Positions 1 to 7,021 of a stretch of 18,665 nucleotides of DNA are shown piece after piece (position 1 is the first letter of the stretch; each line of letters begins with the position of its first letter). Origin of the DNA: Reyranella sp. (GTDB lineage: Bacteria; Pseudomonadota; Alphaproteobacteria; Reyranellales; Reyranellaceae); assembly GCA_016780605.1 (NCBI GenBank), contig JADHLS010000014.1, positions 1-18,665 of the forward strand. The letters are read 5' to 3'. A program made the translations under genes and the position numbers. The notes below the pieces were generated by a model. That model ran no database searches. It was not told the DNA's origin and saw nothing but the letters and a program-made list of their open reading frames with translations.

Positions 1-963
1 TTACTGGATGACGATCTCGACGCGGCGGTTCTGCGGCTCGCGGACACCGTCGGCGGTCGGGACCAGCAGGCCCTGCTCGCCACGGCCGATCACCGTGATC
101 GCCTGCGCCGGCACGCCGTTACGCACCAGGGCGTCCTTGACCGCGTTCGCGCGACGCAGCGACAGCGCCATGTTGTAGGCTTCCGGGCCCGACGTGTCGG
201 TGTGGCCGGTCGCCGTGATGCGGGCGTTGCCCTTGGTCTTGAAGACCTGAGCCGCCTGGCCGATCGTCGCCAGCGCCTGCTGGCTGAGGTTCGACCGATC
301 CCAGTCGAAGAACACCATGAACGACGGCGCAGCCGGAGCAACCGGCGGCGGCGGCGGCGGCGGCGGAGCCGAACCGAACTTCAGCTGCAGACCCAGCATG
401 ATGCTGAAGTTGTTGTTGGTCCACGAGCTGCCGTTGATCTGCGGATTGCTCGTGCCGTAGTAGCGGCCGTCCAGGTTCACGCGGAAGTTCGTGTCGACCA
501 ACCAGCCGAGGCCGATGATGCCCTGGTAGGCGAACACCGTGCTGCCCAGCGAGCTGGTGCTGTCGACCAGGCCCAAGCCTGCACCCGCACCGATGTACGG
601 CGTGATCACCGACGCCGGCATGAAGTCGTACAGCAGGTTCGCCATGATACCGAGCTGGCCGACCTGGTTGTTCAGCGCCGTGCCCGGAATGCCGACATTC
701 GTCGTGTTGTTGCGATAGACGCCTTCCAACTCAACGCGCGGGCCGACAAAGTCGTAGCCGATCACGCCACCGGCCGCCCAGCCCGTGTTCGGCGAAACGC
801 TGATCACCGGCGGAAGCGTCGGATTGTTCGGGCTCGCGTTGAAGTTCAGAAGCCAGTTCACACCGCCTTCCGCGCCAATGTACACGCCCGGCGACGGTGA
901 CTGCGCCTGAGCCATGACCGGCAGCGCAACCAGCGCAGCAGCAGCCATCAAAACCTTCTTCAT
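1..963 (-). CDS. OmpA-family outer-membrane protein (beta-barrel plus peptidoglycan-binding domain)
   Basis: This 320-residue protein should sit in the outer membrane and tether it to peptidoglycan. Residues 1-20 are a Sec signal peptide (MKKVLMAAAALVALPVMAQA). Residues about 24-197 alternate polar and aromatic or hydrophobic stretches like an eight-stranded OmpA/Omp25-type barrel. A hinge of eight prolines (200-207) leads to a C-terminal OmpA-like domain (about 214-320) with the TGHTDTSG motif; Asp256 and Arg270/271 are the expected diaminopimelate-binding residues. The start is supported by a purine-rich GAGGGGAAG ribosome site just upstream, and the stop lies at the first base of the window, so the gene is complete. 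A sigma70-like promoter is visible upstream. The family assignment is secure; any specific role (porin, adhesin, structural) is not. Confidence 0.93.
   Translation of the reverse strand: MKKVLMAAAALVALPVMAQAQSPSPGVYIGAEGGVNWLLNFNASPNNPTLPPVISVSPNTGWAAGGVIGYDFVGPRVELEGVYRNNTTNVGIPGTALNNQVGQLGIMANLLYDFMPASVITPYIGAGAGLGLVDSTSSLGSTVFAYQGIIGLGWLVDTNFRVNLDGRYYGTSNPQINGSSWTNNNFSIMLGLQLKFGSAPPPPPPPPVAPAAPSFMVFFDWDRSNLSQQALATIGQAAQVFKTKGNARITATGHTDTSGPEAYNMALSLRRANAVKDALVRNGVPAQAITVIGRGEQGLLVPTADGVREPQNRRVEIVIQ
343..366. repeat. (CGG)8 trinucleotide tract encoding the Pro8 hinge of the OmpA protein
   Basis: Eight perfect tandem CGG units on the plus strand read as eight CCG proline codons (Pro200-207) in the minus-strand OmpA gene. 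The tract lies exactly between barrel and periplasmic domain, so gain or loss of whole units would change hinge length without shifting frame. Use of one identical codon throughout is what slippage would produce, although CCG is also a preferred codon in such genomes. Confidence 0.8.
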
Positions 964-1035
964 GAGTTCTTCCCCTCGTTATTCAAATCTGACGAGCGTT
1001 GGCGGGGCTGGGGTCTGTCACCAACTCCAGAGGGG

Positions 1036-1065
1036 AATATACACACCACACCTTGTGACCGGCAA
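1036..1065 (-). promoter_or_regulatory. Putative sigma70 promoter of the OmpA gene
   Basis: On the minus strand TTGCCG (1060-1065) is followed after 18 bases by TATATT (1036-1041). These match the housekeeping consensus at 4/6 and 5/6 positions. Transcription would begin near 1029 and leave a leader of about 65 bases before the OmpA start at 963. This is a sequence match only; there is no transcript evidence. Confidence 0.45.
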
Positions 1066-1101
1066 GGAAAGCGGCCAATACACGGCGACTCAATGGCCAC
1101 G

Positions 1102-1119
1102 TGTTGCCCTCGGGCAACA
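1102..1119. terminator. Stem-loop between the small secreted-protein gene and the OmpA gene
   Basis: TGTTGCC (1102-1108) and GGCAACA (1113-1119) form a perfect 7-bp stem with a CTCG loop. It begins 8 bases past the stop of the minus-strand gene ending at 1128, the right place for a terminator of that gene. The T-rich tract (1124-1129) lies on the other side, so an intrinsic terminator would be better formed for plus-strand transcription. It may work as a weak bidirectional terminator or an mRNA 3'-end stabiliser. Confidence 0.4.
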
Positions 1120-1127
1120 GTCGATTT

Positions 1128-1565
1128 TTAGCGGCTTTCCGACGGGCTCTGAGGGACAGGGCTCACGGGCAGCAGGTACTCAGGACTATATTTTGTGGAG
1201 GCCGCTGACCCGCTGCGATCGGCCGGAATGGGCATCCGATACCCAAGCATGGTCCCTCCCTGCTCGCTGCGGCCATACATGTGGGGGCCGGTGAACAGAG
1301 GCTGACCCGGACTGGGTGCCTTGGGGAGATCGGCCCGAGGCAGCGGCACGTCCGGATTCGAGGCGCCTGGATTCAAGGCCCTGTTGATCCGGTCGACGTT
1401 GCTTTGGCCGTTGTCGACAACCACACTGGCAGCCGGCGCCTTGCCCTTGCTCTGAGCCAATTGCTGTTGCGTCTTGTAAGAGGACCCATCCTGCCCAAGG
1501 GCGGGAACGGTCAAGCCAAGCGCGATAGCAGCTGATGTCGCAAAAAGTCCTTTGATAAAACTCAT
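1128..1565 (-). CDS. Small secreted protein of unknown function
   Basis: I do not recognise this protein. From the ATG at 1565 it has 145 residues: a clear Sec signal peptide (MSFIKGLFATSAAIALGLTV, probable cleavage after PALG near residue 24) and a mature region of about 120 residues rich in Pro, Ser, Gln and Gly with little predicted order. There are no cysteines and no lipobox. An in-frame extension to 1685 exists, but it would bury the signal peptide behind 40 Arg-rich residues; an AGGAAG ribosome site 9 bases before the chosen ATG supports the shorter form. The gene is divergent from the neighbouring enoyl-CoA hydratase (163-base gap) and followed by a stem-loop. It is probably a periplasmic or exported lineage-restricted protein. 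Confidence 0.6.
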   Translation of the reverse strand: MSFIKGLFATSAAIALGLTVPALGQDGSSYKTQQQLAQSKGKAPAASVVVDNGQSNVDRINRALNPGASNPDVPLPRADLPKAPSPGQPLFTGPHMYGRSEQGGTMLGYRMPIPADRSGSAASTKYSPEYLLPVSPVPQSPSESR

Positions 1566-1728
1566 CGCATCGATCTTCCTGGACCGCCTCATTGACCTCG
1601 TTGTGGCTGATGAGCCCATTATCCGAAGCCAAGTGGTAATTTCATGGCCGCGACGCACCAGCGGCATTTTGTACCTGACCCACATGCGATAAACCCTCGT
1701 TCACCGTCACCAGGAACGAGGAAACGCC

Positions 1729-2520
1729 ATGGGTCAGTATAGCAAAGTCGACATCGACGGGCGACTGATGACCGTCACAATAAACCGGCCGGAGGTCTAC
1801 AACGCCTGCCATCCCATGGCCAATGAGGAATTAGTCGCGGCTTTTGACGAGTTCCACGCCAATCCGGAGCTTTGGGTCGCCATCATCACCGGCGCCGGCG
1901 ACAAGGCCTTCTGTGCCGGCAACGACTTGAAATATCACGCAGAAATCCAGAAGACGACCGGCAAGCGCCCGGTCCATCCGGCCAAGGGCTTCGGCGGCCT
2001 GGCCAACCGCTTCGACATGGAAAAGCCGGTGATCGCCGCGGTGAACGGCGTCGCCATGGGCGGCGGCTTCGAGATCGCGCTCGCCTGCGACATCATCATT
2101 GCCTCCGACAAGGCGACCTTTGCCCTGCCCGAACCCAAGGTCGGCCTGGCCGCCGGTGCCGGCGGCATGCAGCGGCTGAGCCGCATGATCCCGCTCAAGA
2201 AGGCGATGGGCATGATGCTGACCGGCCGGCACGTCTCGGCCAAGGAAGGCCATGAGCTGGGCTTCGTGACCGCCGTCGTGCCGCACGCCGACCTGATGAA
2301 GGAGGCGCGCCGCTGGGCCGATGACATCCTCGCCTGCTCGCCGATGTCGGTGCGGGCCACCAAGCAGACCGTCATGCGGTCCCTCGACGTGCCCGCGCTC
2401 GAGGTCGCGATGCACAACCTTCACTATCCGGCGTTCGTCGCCATGACCAAGAGCGAGGACACGGTCGAGGGCCCACGCGCCTTCGCGGAGAAGCGCAAGC
2501 CCAACTGGAAGGGACGCTAA
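1729..2520 (+). CDS. Enoyl-CoA hydratase/isomerase (crotonase) family protein with both catalytic glutamates
   Basis: This 263-residue crotonase-fold enzyme most likely hydrates 2-enoyl-CoA esters in fatty-acid or related acyl-CoA breakdown in the cytosol. The oxyanion-hole segment FCAGNDLK is at 61-68, and the signature AVNGVAMGGGFEIALACD at 104-121. Glu115 (in GGGFE) and Glu135 (in FALPE) align with the two catalytic glutamates of rat mitochondrial crotonase (E144/E164), so hydratase activity is plausible. Length is normal for the family. The start is preceded by GAGGAAA. It stands alone on its strand; its last four bases overlap the stop of the convergent metallo-hydrolase gene. The substrate cannot be read from sequence. 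Confidence 0.9.
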   Translation: MGQYSKVDIDGRLMTVTINRPEVYNACHPMANEELVAAFDEFHANPELWVAIITGAGDKAFCAGNDLKYHAEIQKTTGKRPVHPAKGFGGLANRFDMEKPVIAAVNGVAMGGGFEIALACDIIIASDKATFALPEPKVGLAAGAGGMQRLSRMIPLKKAMGMMLTGRHVSAKEGHELGFVTAVVPHADLMKEARRWADDILACSPMSVRATKQTVMRSLDVPALEVAMHNLHYPAFVAMTKSEDTVEGPRAFAEKRKPNWKGR

Positions 2521-3419
2521 CGCCCGCGCTTGTTGTCGTGGTCCCAGTCGAGGGCGAAGCCGTCGCCCTTGCTCTTGATGTAGGCGGCATGCGGCGGCGC
2601 GAAGTGCGCCGGCATGAGCAGCGCGCCCTGCTCGACGCAGTCGGCGAGCAGGGTGTGGCGCGTCTTGCGCGCGAGGTCGCGGTCCTCGCAGAATACGCTG
2701 TTCCACTTCCACACCGGCACCTGCACGGGATTGTGCAGGGCATCGCCCGAGAAGATCGCGCGCTTGCCGCGTGATTCGAGGTCGAGGCGGATCTGGCCCG
2801 GCGTGTGGCCGGGCGCCGGCTTGATCCTGAAGCAGCCGCACATCTCGTGCTCGCCGCCCGCCACGAACTCGGCCTTTTTCGCCTCGACGATCGGAAGCAC
2901 CGAATCGTTGTAGGTGTTGCGGATGAAGGCCTCGGTCTTCGGGAACTTGGCCTCGGCCGCCCAGAAGTCGTGGTCGGTCTTCGACATCACGTATTTGGCG
3001 TTGGGGAAGGTCGGCACCCATTTGCCGTTGTCGAGCCTAGTGTTCCAGCCGACATGGTCAACATGCAGATGGGTGCACATCACGAAGTCGATCTGCTCGG
3101 GCTCGACACCCGCCTCGCGCAGGCGTTCGAGGTATCTCGTGTTCAGCATGTCGAAGCGCGGCATGCCGGGGCGCGGCTTGTGATTGCCGCTGCAGCTGTC
3201 GACCAGGATCGTATACTTGCCGGTGCGCACCAGCCAGGAATGCAGCGACGTCACCAGCTTGCCGCTCTCGGGTTGGTAGTAGTTCGGCGCCAGCCACTTG
3301 GCCTCGGCGGCAAAGACCTCGGCGTCGAACTCGGGGAAGAAGTCCTTGGCCGGAAAGCCTGGCCCCATCTGCTCCTCGATGCGCGTGACGCGGACGTCGC
3401 CGATGTGACGGTCTTGCAT
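2517..3419 (-). CDS. Metallo-beta-lactamase-fold hydrolase (lactonase-like)
   Basis: This 300-residue protein is a di-metal MBL-fold hydrolase. The zinc-ligand set is complete: H117-x-H119-x-D121-H122 (THLHVDH), His205 in PAPGHTPG, Asp226 in FSGDALH and His272 in MPAHF. No signal peptide is seen, so it should be cytosolic. The layout resembles N-acyl-homoserine-lactone lactonase/YtnP-like members of the superfamily, but the family acts on many esters, lactones and thioesters, so the substrate is open. It is the last gene of a five-gene minus-strand operon, 12 bases after the OmpA-domain lipoprotein, with a textbook AAGGAGG ribosome site. Position beside acyl-CoA genes suggests hydrolysis of a small ester or lactone in the same catabolic setting, which is inference. 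Confidence 0.88.
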   Translation of the reverse strand: MQDRHIGDVRVTRIEEQMGPGFPAKDFFPEFDAEVFAAEAKWLAPNYYQPESGKLVTSLHSWLVRTGKYTILVDSCSGNHKPRPGMPRFDMLNTRYLERLREAGVEPEQIDFVMCTHLHVDHVGWNTRLDNGKWVPTFPNAKYVMSKTDHDFWAAEAKFPKTEAFIRNTYNDSVLPIVEAKKAEFVAGGEHEMCGCFRIKPAPGHTPGQIRLDLESRGKRAIFSGDALHNPVQVPVWKWNSVFCEDRDLARKTRHTLLADCVEQGALLMPAHFAPPHAAYIKSKGDGFALDWDHDNKRGR

Positions 3420-3431
3420 TCGTTTCCTCCT

Positions 3432-3875
3432 TCAGCAACCGAAGACGACTTCCACTCGCCTGTTCGAGATTTCGGGCGTGCCGGGCGGCGTGACGACCAA
3501 CGGCTTGGAACTTCCCACGCTGGTGATGACCATGCGCTGCTGGGCCACGCCCAAACCGACCAGGTACTTCGCCACGGCGTCGGCGCGGCGCTGGCCAACC
3601 TCCATCTTGACGCTATCGGCTCCGACATTGTCGGAGTGACCGGTGACGCAGATCTTCGCCTTGGACTGCGGCTGCAGCGCCGCGCGCACCGGCGGCGTCG
3701 GTTCCTTCACTGCCGCCGAGAGCGTGTCCTGCGCGCGCTTGTTCAGCGTCACGCTATCCGTCGCGAAGAACACCATGGTGTAGTTGGGGTCGCCGCTCTG
3801 CAGCGCCTGTTCCTGCTCGCAGGCGGCCAGCAGCGCCAGCGCCGCAATAGCAATCCCCCAACCTGCCCCCGGCAT
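3432..3875 (-). CDS. OmpA-domain lipoprotein (Pal-like)
   Basis: This short protein of 147 residues has a lipoprotein signal (LALLAAC, lipidated Cys19) and then one OmpA-like peptidoglycan-binding domain (about 32-146). Asp82 in VTGHSDNVG and Arg96/97 match the residues that hold diaminopimelate in Pal and OmpA. It is much shorter than OmpA and lacks a barrel, so it resembles Pal or a stress-associated OmpA-like lipoprotein. It is not in a tol-pal cluster. Instead it starts 2 bases after the stop of a crotonase-family gene and sits 12 bases before a metallo-hydrolase gene, inside a catabolic operon. Such tight spacing points to co-transcription. The family call is firm; its role in this operon is unexplained. 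Confidence 0.85.
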   Translation of the reverse strand: MPGAGWGIAIAALALLAACEQEQALQSGDPNYTMVFFATDSVTLNKRAQDTLSAAVKEPTPPVRAALQPQSKAKICVTGHSDNVGADSVKMEVGQRRADAVAKYLVGLGVAQQRMVITSVGSSKPLVVTPPGTPEISNRRVEVVFGC

Positions 3876-3877
3876 TC

Positions 3878-4678
3878 CTAGCGCCCCTTGAAAGCCGCCT
3901 TTCGCTTCTCGAGGAAAGCGCTGAGGCCTTCGAGATGATCCTCGGTTGCCGCACAGGCGGCAAGCCCTTCGGCCTCGCGATGGGAATGCTCGTCCCAGGA
4001 ATTGTCGAACGAGGTGCGGATCAGGCGCTTGGCCACGCCCAGGGCGAAGGTCGGCCCGTCGGCAAGCTTGCGCGCCATCTTCGCGGTCTCGGCCGCGAGC
4101 TGGTCCTTGGGCACAACCCAGTTGAGGATGTTGTTGTCCTTGGCTTCGGCCGCACTGAACCTTTCGCCCAGCAGGGCGATCTCCAGCGCCTTGCGCTCGC
4201 CCACGACGCGCGGCAGGAAATAGGTCGCGCCGCCGTCGGCGGATAGGCCGATGTGCCGGTAGGCCAGCGTAAAGAAAGCGTCATCGCTGGCGATCGCAAG
4301 GTCGCAGTTCAGGATCAGCGACAGGCCGAAGCCGGCGGCGGCGCCCTGCACCGAGGCCAGCACGGGCTTCTGCATGCGGCGGATCTGGTAGATCGTCTGG
4401 TGCGCCTTCACCACGCGCATCTCGAAGCCCGCGAGATGCTGGGCCTTGTTCTCGGTGAGGGACTTGTGGAAACCCTTGATGTCGCCGCCCGCCATGAAGT
4501 GCGTGCCGGCGCCGCGGATCACCACGCAGCGCACGCCGGCGTCCTTCTCGAACTCCGCGGTGTGCTTGATCAGGAGGTCGGTCATCTCGAACGACAGGGC
4601 GTTCAGAGACTCCGGCCGGTTGAGCGTCAGCCAGCCGATGCCGTCCTTGACCTCGGCCAGTACATGCGGTGCTGACAT
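3878..4678 (-). CDS. Crotonase-superfamily protein, isomerase-like (hydratase glutamates missing)
   Basis: This 266-residue protein has the crotonase fold: the FMAGGDIKGF oxyanion segment at 61-70 and ASVQGAAAGFGLSL at 108-121. The positions of the two hydratase glutamates are Ser120 and Tyr140, so classical enoyl-CoA hydration is unlikely. Asp148 in GLSADGG aligns with the catalytic acid of PaaG and related enoyl-CoA isomerases (GLxPDxGG pattern), which favours double-bond isomerisation or a similar reaction. It is the third gene of the minus-strand operon, 27 bases downstream of the acyl-CoA dehydrogenase, and probably acts on that enzyme's product or on unsaturated intermediates. The alignment was done by eye from memory of the family. 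Confidence 0.87.
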   Translation of the reverse strand: MSAPHVLAEVKDGIGWLTLNRPESLNALSFEMTDLLIKHTAEFEKDAGVRCVVIRGAGTHFMAGGDIKGFHKSLTENKAQHLAGFEMRVVKAHQTIYQIRRMQKPVLASVQGAAAGFGLSLILNCDLAIASDDAFFTLAYRHIGLSADGGATYFLPRVVGERKALEIALLGERFSAAEAKDNNILNWVVPKDQLAAETAKMARKLADGPTFALGVAKRLIRTSFDNSWDEHSHREAEGLAACAATEDHLEGLSAFLEKRKAAFKGR

Positions 4679-4705
4679 GCGTCTCCTCCCCTGTCGGGGC
4701 GGAGC

Positions 4706-6493
4706 CTAGAACGCCTCGGCCGGCAGCGCCATCAACGTGGCGGCGCCCGCCTTGATCTGATGGTTGAGCGAGGTGGTCTGCGGCAGCACGCGCGCGATGT
4801 AGAAGCGCGCGGTGTTGAGCTTGGCCTCGTAGAAGGCATTGTCGTTGCCGGCCGCGAGGCCCTTGTGGGCGGCGACGGCGATGCGGCCCCACATGAAGGT
4901 CATGGCGGTGAGCGCCATCAGGCGAAGCAGGTCGGTCGCTGCAGCGCCCGCCTCGTCGTGGTTCTTCATGGCGTTCTGCATCACGAAGAGCGCGGCGTCC
5001 TGCACGCGGCCCAACGCCTTCTCCAGCGGCGCGACGAACTCCTTCATCTTGTCGTCGGCCTTGTACTTGGCGACGAAGCCCGACATCTCGCCCAAGAGGC
5101 GTTGGGCAGCCTGCCCGCCCTTCATCGGCAGCTTGCGGCCGATCAGGTCGAGCGCCTGGATGCCGTTGGTGCCTTCGTAGAGCTGGGTGATGCGCGCGTC
5201 GCGCACCAGCTGCTCGACGCCGTTCTCGCGGATGAAGCCGTGGCCGCCGTAGGTCTGCACGGCGAGGTTGGCGCACTCGCTGCCCATGTCGGTGAAGTGC
5301 GCCTTGATGATCGGCGTCAGCATCTGCACCAGATCGTCGGCCGCCTCGCGCTGGGCGGCGTCGGGATGGCCGTGCGCTTCGTCGATCAGCATGCCGACCC
5401 ACAGCGCCAGCGCTCGGGCAGCCTCGGTGAACGACTTCTGGATCATCAGCATGCGCCGCACGTCGGGATGCACGATGATGGGATCGGCGGGCCCATTGGC
5501 GTTCTTCGGCCCGGTGAGCGAGCGGCCCTGCAGGCGGTCGCGCGCATAGGCCACGGCGCTCTGGAACGAGGTCTCGGCGATGCCCAGGCCCTGCATGCCG
5601 ACGCCGAGGCGGGCCGCGTTCATCATCACGAACATCGCCGGCATGCCCTTGTTCAGCTCGCCGACCAGCCAGCCCTTGGCGCCGTCGAGGTTCATGACGC
5701 AGGTGGCGTTGGCCTTGATGCCCATCTTGTGCTCGATGGCGCCGCAGCGGATGCCGTTGCGCTCGCCCACGGTTCCGTCGGCCTTGGGAATGAACTTGGG
5801 CACCAGGAACAGCGAGATGCCCTTGGTGCCGCCCGGCGCATCCGGCAGGCGCGCCAGCACCAGATGGAGAATGTTCTCGGCAAGATCATGCTCGCCGGCC
5901 GAGATGAAGATCTTGGTGCCGGTGATCGAGTAGCTGCCGTCGGCCTGCGGCTCGGCCTTGGTGCGCAGCATGCCGAGATCGGTGCCGCAATGGGGCTCGG
6001 TCAGGCACATCGTGCCGGTCCAGCTGCCGTCGGTCAGCTTGGGCAGGTACTTCTTCTTGAGCTCGTCCGAGCCGTGACGCGACAGCGCCTCGTAGGCGCC
6101 GTGGCTGAGGCCGGGATACATCGAGAAGGCTTGGTTGGACGCCGTGAACATCTCCTGCAGCGCAAAGCCCACCGTCGCCGGCAGGCCCTGGCCGCCGTAC
6201 TCCGGATCGCAGGTCACCGCCGTCCAGCCGCCCTCGCGGAACATGTCGTAGGCATGCTTGAAGCCCTTGGGCGTGCGCACGACGCCGTTCTCGTAGGTGC
6301 AGCCTTCCTCGTCGCCGGTGCGGTTCAGCGGGAACAGCACGTTCTCGCAGAGCTTGGCCGCCTCCTCGAGGATCGCCTGGATGGTGTCGGGCGTGGCGTC
6401 CTGGTAGCCCGGCAGCTTGGCGAGCGAGGAGACGTCCAGCACTTCGTTGAGCACGAAGTTGATGTCCTTGAGCGGGGCCTTGTAGACGGCCAT
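4706..6493 (-). CDS. Acyl-CoA dehydrogenase, long DmdC-like subfamily
   Basis: This 595-residue FAD enzyme is of the long acyl-CoA dehydrogenase type that includes 3-methylmercaptopropionyl-CoA dehydrogenase (DmdC). Typical features are the N-terminal helical extension (MAVYKAPLKDINFVLNEVLD), the FAD/substrate segment TGTMCLTEPHCGTD (159-172), YGGHGFIRENGVEQLVRDARI (415-435) and QLYEGTNGIQALDLIGRKL, where Glu440 is the expected catalytic base. A C-terminal helical domain (about 460-595) completes the family length. An in-frame extension to 6589 exists, but the ATG at 6493 has a GGGAGG ribosome site and matches the family N-terminus. It lies 19 bases after the MerR gene and is the main enzyme of that operon. 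Medium or long acyl-CoA is as likely a substrate as the DMSP-derived thioester. Confidence 0.92.
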   Translation of the reverse strand: MAVYKAPLKDINFVLNEVLDVSSLAKLPGYQDATPDTIQAILEEAAKLCENVLFPLNRTGDEEGCTYENGVVRTPKGFKHAYDMFREGGWTAVTCDPEYGGQGLPATVGFALQEMFTASNQAFSMYPGLSHGAYEALSRHGSDELKKKYLPKLTDGSWTGTMCLTEPHCGTDLGMLRTKAEPQADGSYSITGTKIFISAGEHDLAENILHLVLARLPDAPGGTKGISLFLVPKFIPKADGTVGERNGIRCGAIEHKMGIKANATCVMNLDGAKGWLVGELNKGMPAMFVMMNAARLGVGMQGLGIAETSFQSAVAYARDRLQGRSLTGPKNANGPADPIIVHPDVRRMLMIQKSFTEAARALALWVGMLIDEAHGHPDAAQREAADDLVQMLTPIIKAHFTDMGSECANLAVQTYGGHGFIRENGVEQLVRDARITQLYEGTNGIQALDLIGRKLPMKGGQAAQRLLGEMSGFVAKYKADDKMKEFVAPLEKALGRVQDAALFVMQNAMKNHDEAGAAATDLLRLMALTAMTFMWGRIAVAAHKGLAAGNDNAFYEAKLNTARFYIARVLPQTTSLNHQIKAGAATLMALPAEAF

Positions 6494-6512
6494 TGGAGCC
6501 TCCCTCTGAAGT

Positions 6513-6953
6513 CTAGTCGTCGCCTTCCGGATCGACGCCGCGCTGGCGCAGCTCGGCGCTGACCTGTGTCTCGACTTGCTTGAACTCATTGATGTGCGCG
6601 TCGAGATCGCGCTTCCGCTTCTCCAGGTCCGTGATGTGCAGCCGGCTGCGCCGCAAGAGCTCGCGCAGCTGCTGAACGCCCGTCCGATCGACCTGGTAAA
6701 GATCGAGCAACTCGCGGATTTCCGCCAACGAAAAGCCCAGTCGCTTTCCGCGCAGGATCCAGCCCAGCCGGGCGCGATCGCCCGCGCTATACAACCGCGT
6801 CAGCCCCTGGCGGCGCGGCTTGATCAGCCCCTCGTCCTCGTAGAAGCGGATGGTGCGCGGCGTGACCGCGAACTCGCGCGACAATTCGGCGATGCTATAA
6901 ATGCGCTGGGTGTCGCGCGTTGCTGAGCCTTGGGCTGGGGCGGCGACGGACAT
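6513..6953 (-). CDS. MerR-family transcriptional regulator (LiuR-like)
   Basis: This 146-residue regulator begins with a MerR winged HTH (about 18-85; YSIAELSREFAVTPRTIRFY, then the EDEGLIKPRR wing), followed by a dimerising coiled coil (about 88-135) rich in Leu, Arg and Glu. It lacks the cysteines of metal-sensing MerR proteins. Size and context match LiuR-type regulators of branched-chain amino-acid and acyl-CoA catabolism. It is the first gene of the dehydrogenase/isomerase operon. The ATG at 6953 has no ribosome-binding site, and the predicted transcription start lies only about 3 bases upstream, suggesting a leaderless mRNA. The palindromes at 6970-7008 are its likely operator, so autoregulation is expected. 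The inducer is unknown, perhaps an acyl-CoA. Confidence 0.9.
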   Translation of the reverse strand: MSVAAPAQGSATRDTQRIYSIAELSREFAVTPRTIRFYEDEGLIKPRRQGLTRLYSAGDRARLGWILRGKRLGFSLAEIRELLDLYQVDRTGVQQLRELLRRSRLHITDLEKRKRDLDAHINEFKQVETQVSAELRQRGVDPEGDD

Positions 6954-6962
6954 GATGGAATT

Positions 6963-6991
6963 GTCATAGTTGACGTTTACGTAAACGTCAA
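6963..6991 (-). promoter_or_regulatory. MerR-type promoter of the regulator/dehydrogenase operon
   Basis: On the minus strand TTGACG (6986-6991, 5/6 to consensus) is followed after 17 bases by TATGAC (6963-6968, 4/6). The spacer is filled by a perfect palindrome, the geometry by which MerR-family proteins remodel promoters. The predicted transcription start near 6956 is about 3 bases from the regulator's ATG. Confidence 0.6.
6970..6991. promoter_or_regulatory. Primary palindromic operator, probably for the adjacent MerR regulator
   Basis: This is a perfect 22-base palindrome with core GTTTACGTAAAC (6975-6986) flanked by TTGAC and GTCAA arms. It covers the -35 box and spacer of the minus-strand promoter. 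From memory the core resembles reported LiuR sites, but the exact consensus should be looked up. Confidence 0.75.
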
Positions 6992-6996
6992 TGAAG

Positions 6997-7008
6997 GTTT
7001 ACGTAAAC
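6997..7008. promoter_or_regulatory. Secondary operator half-copy with the same GTTTACGTAAAC core
   Basis: This perfect 12-base palindrome is identical to the core of the larger palindrome, with cores 22 bases apart (about two helical turns), so bound dimers would lie on the same DNA face. It ends 13 bases before the start codon of the carbonic-anhydrase-like gene, where binding would block or modulate plus-strand expression. Confidence 0.65.
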
Positions 7009-7021
7009 GGAAGGAAGTTGA

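Noticed and set aside
4760..6562. 600-codon open frame antisense to the acyl-CoA dehydrogenase
   Set aside because: Its translation is dominated by Arg, His, Gly, Ala and Leu with no family motif, and it lies wholly opposite a strongly conserved gene. Such frames arise from high-GC codon bias.
6961..6989. Plus-strand promoter for the carbonic-anhydrase-like gene starting at TTGTCA
   Set aside because: No acceptable -10 box follows TTGTCA or TTGACG at 16-19 bases on that strand.
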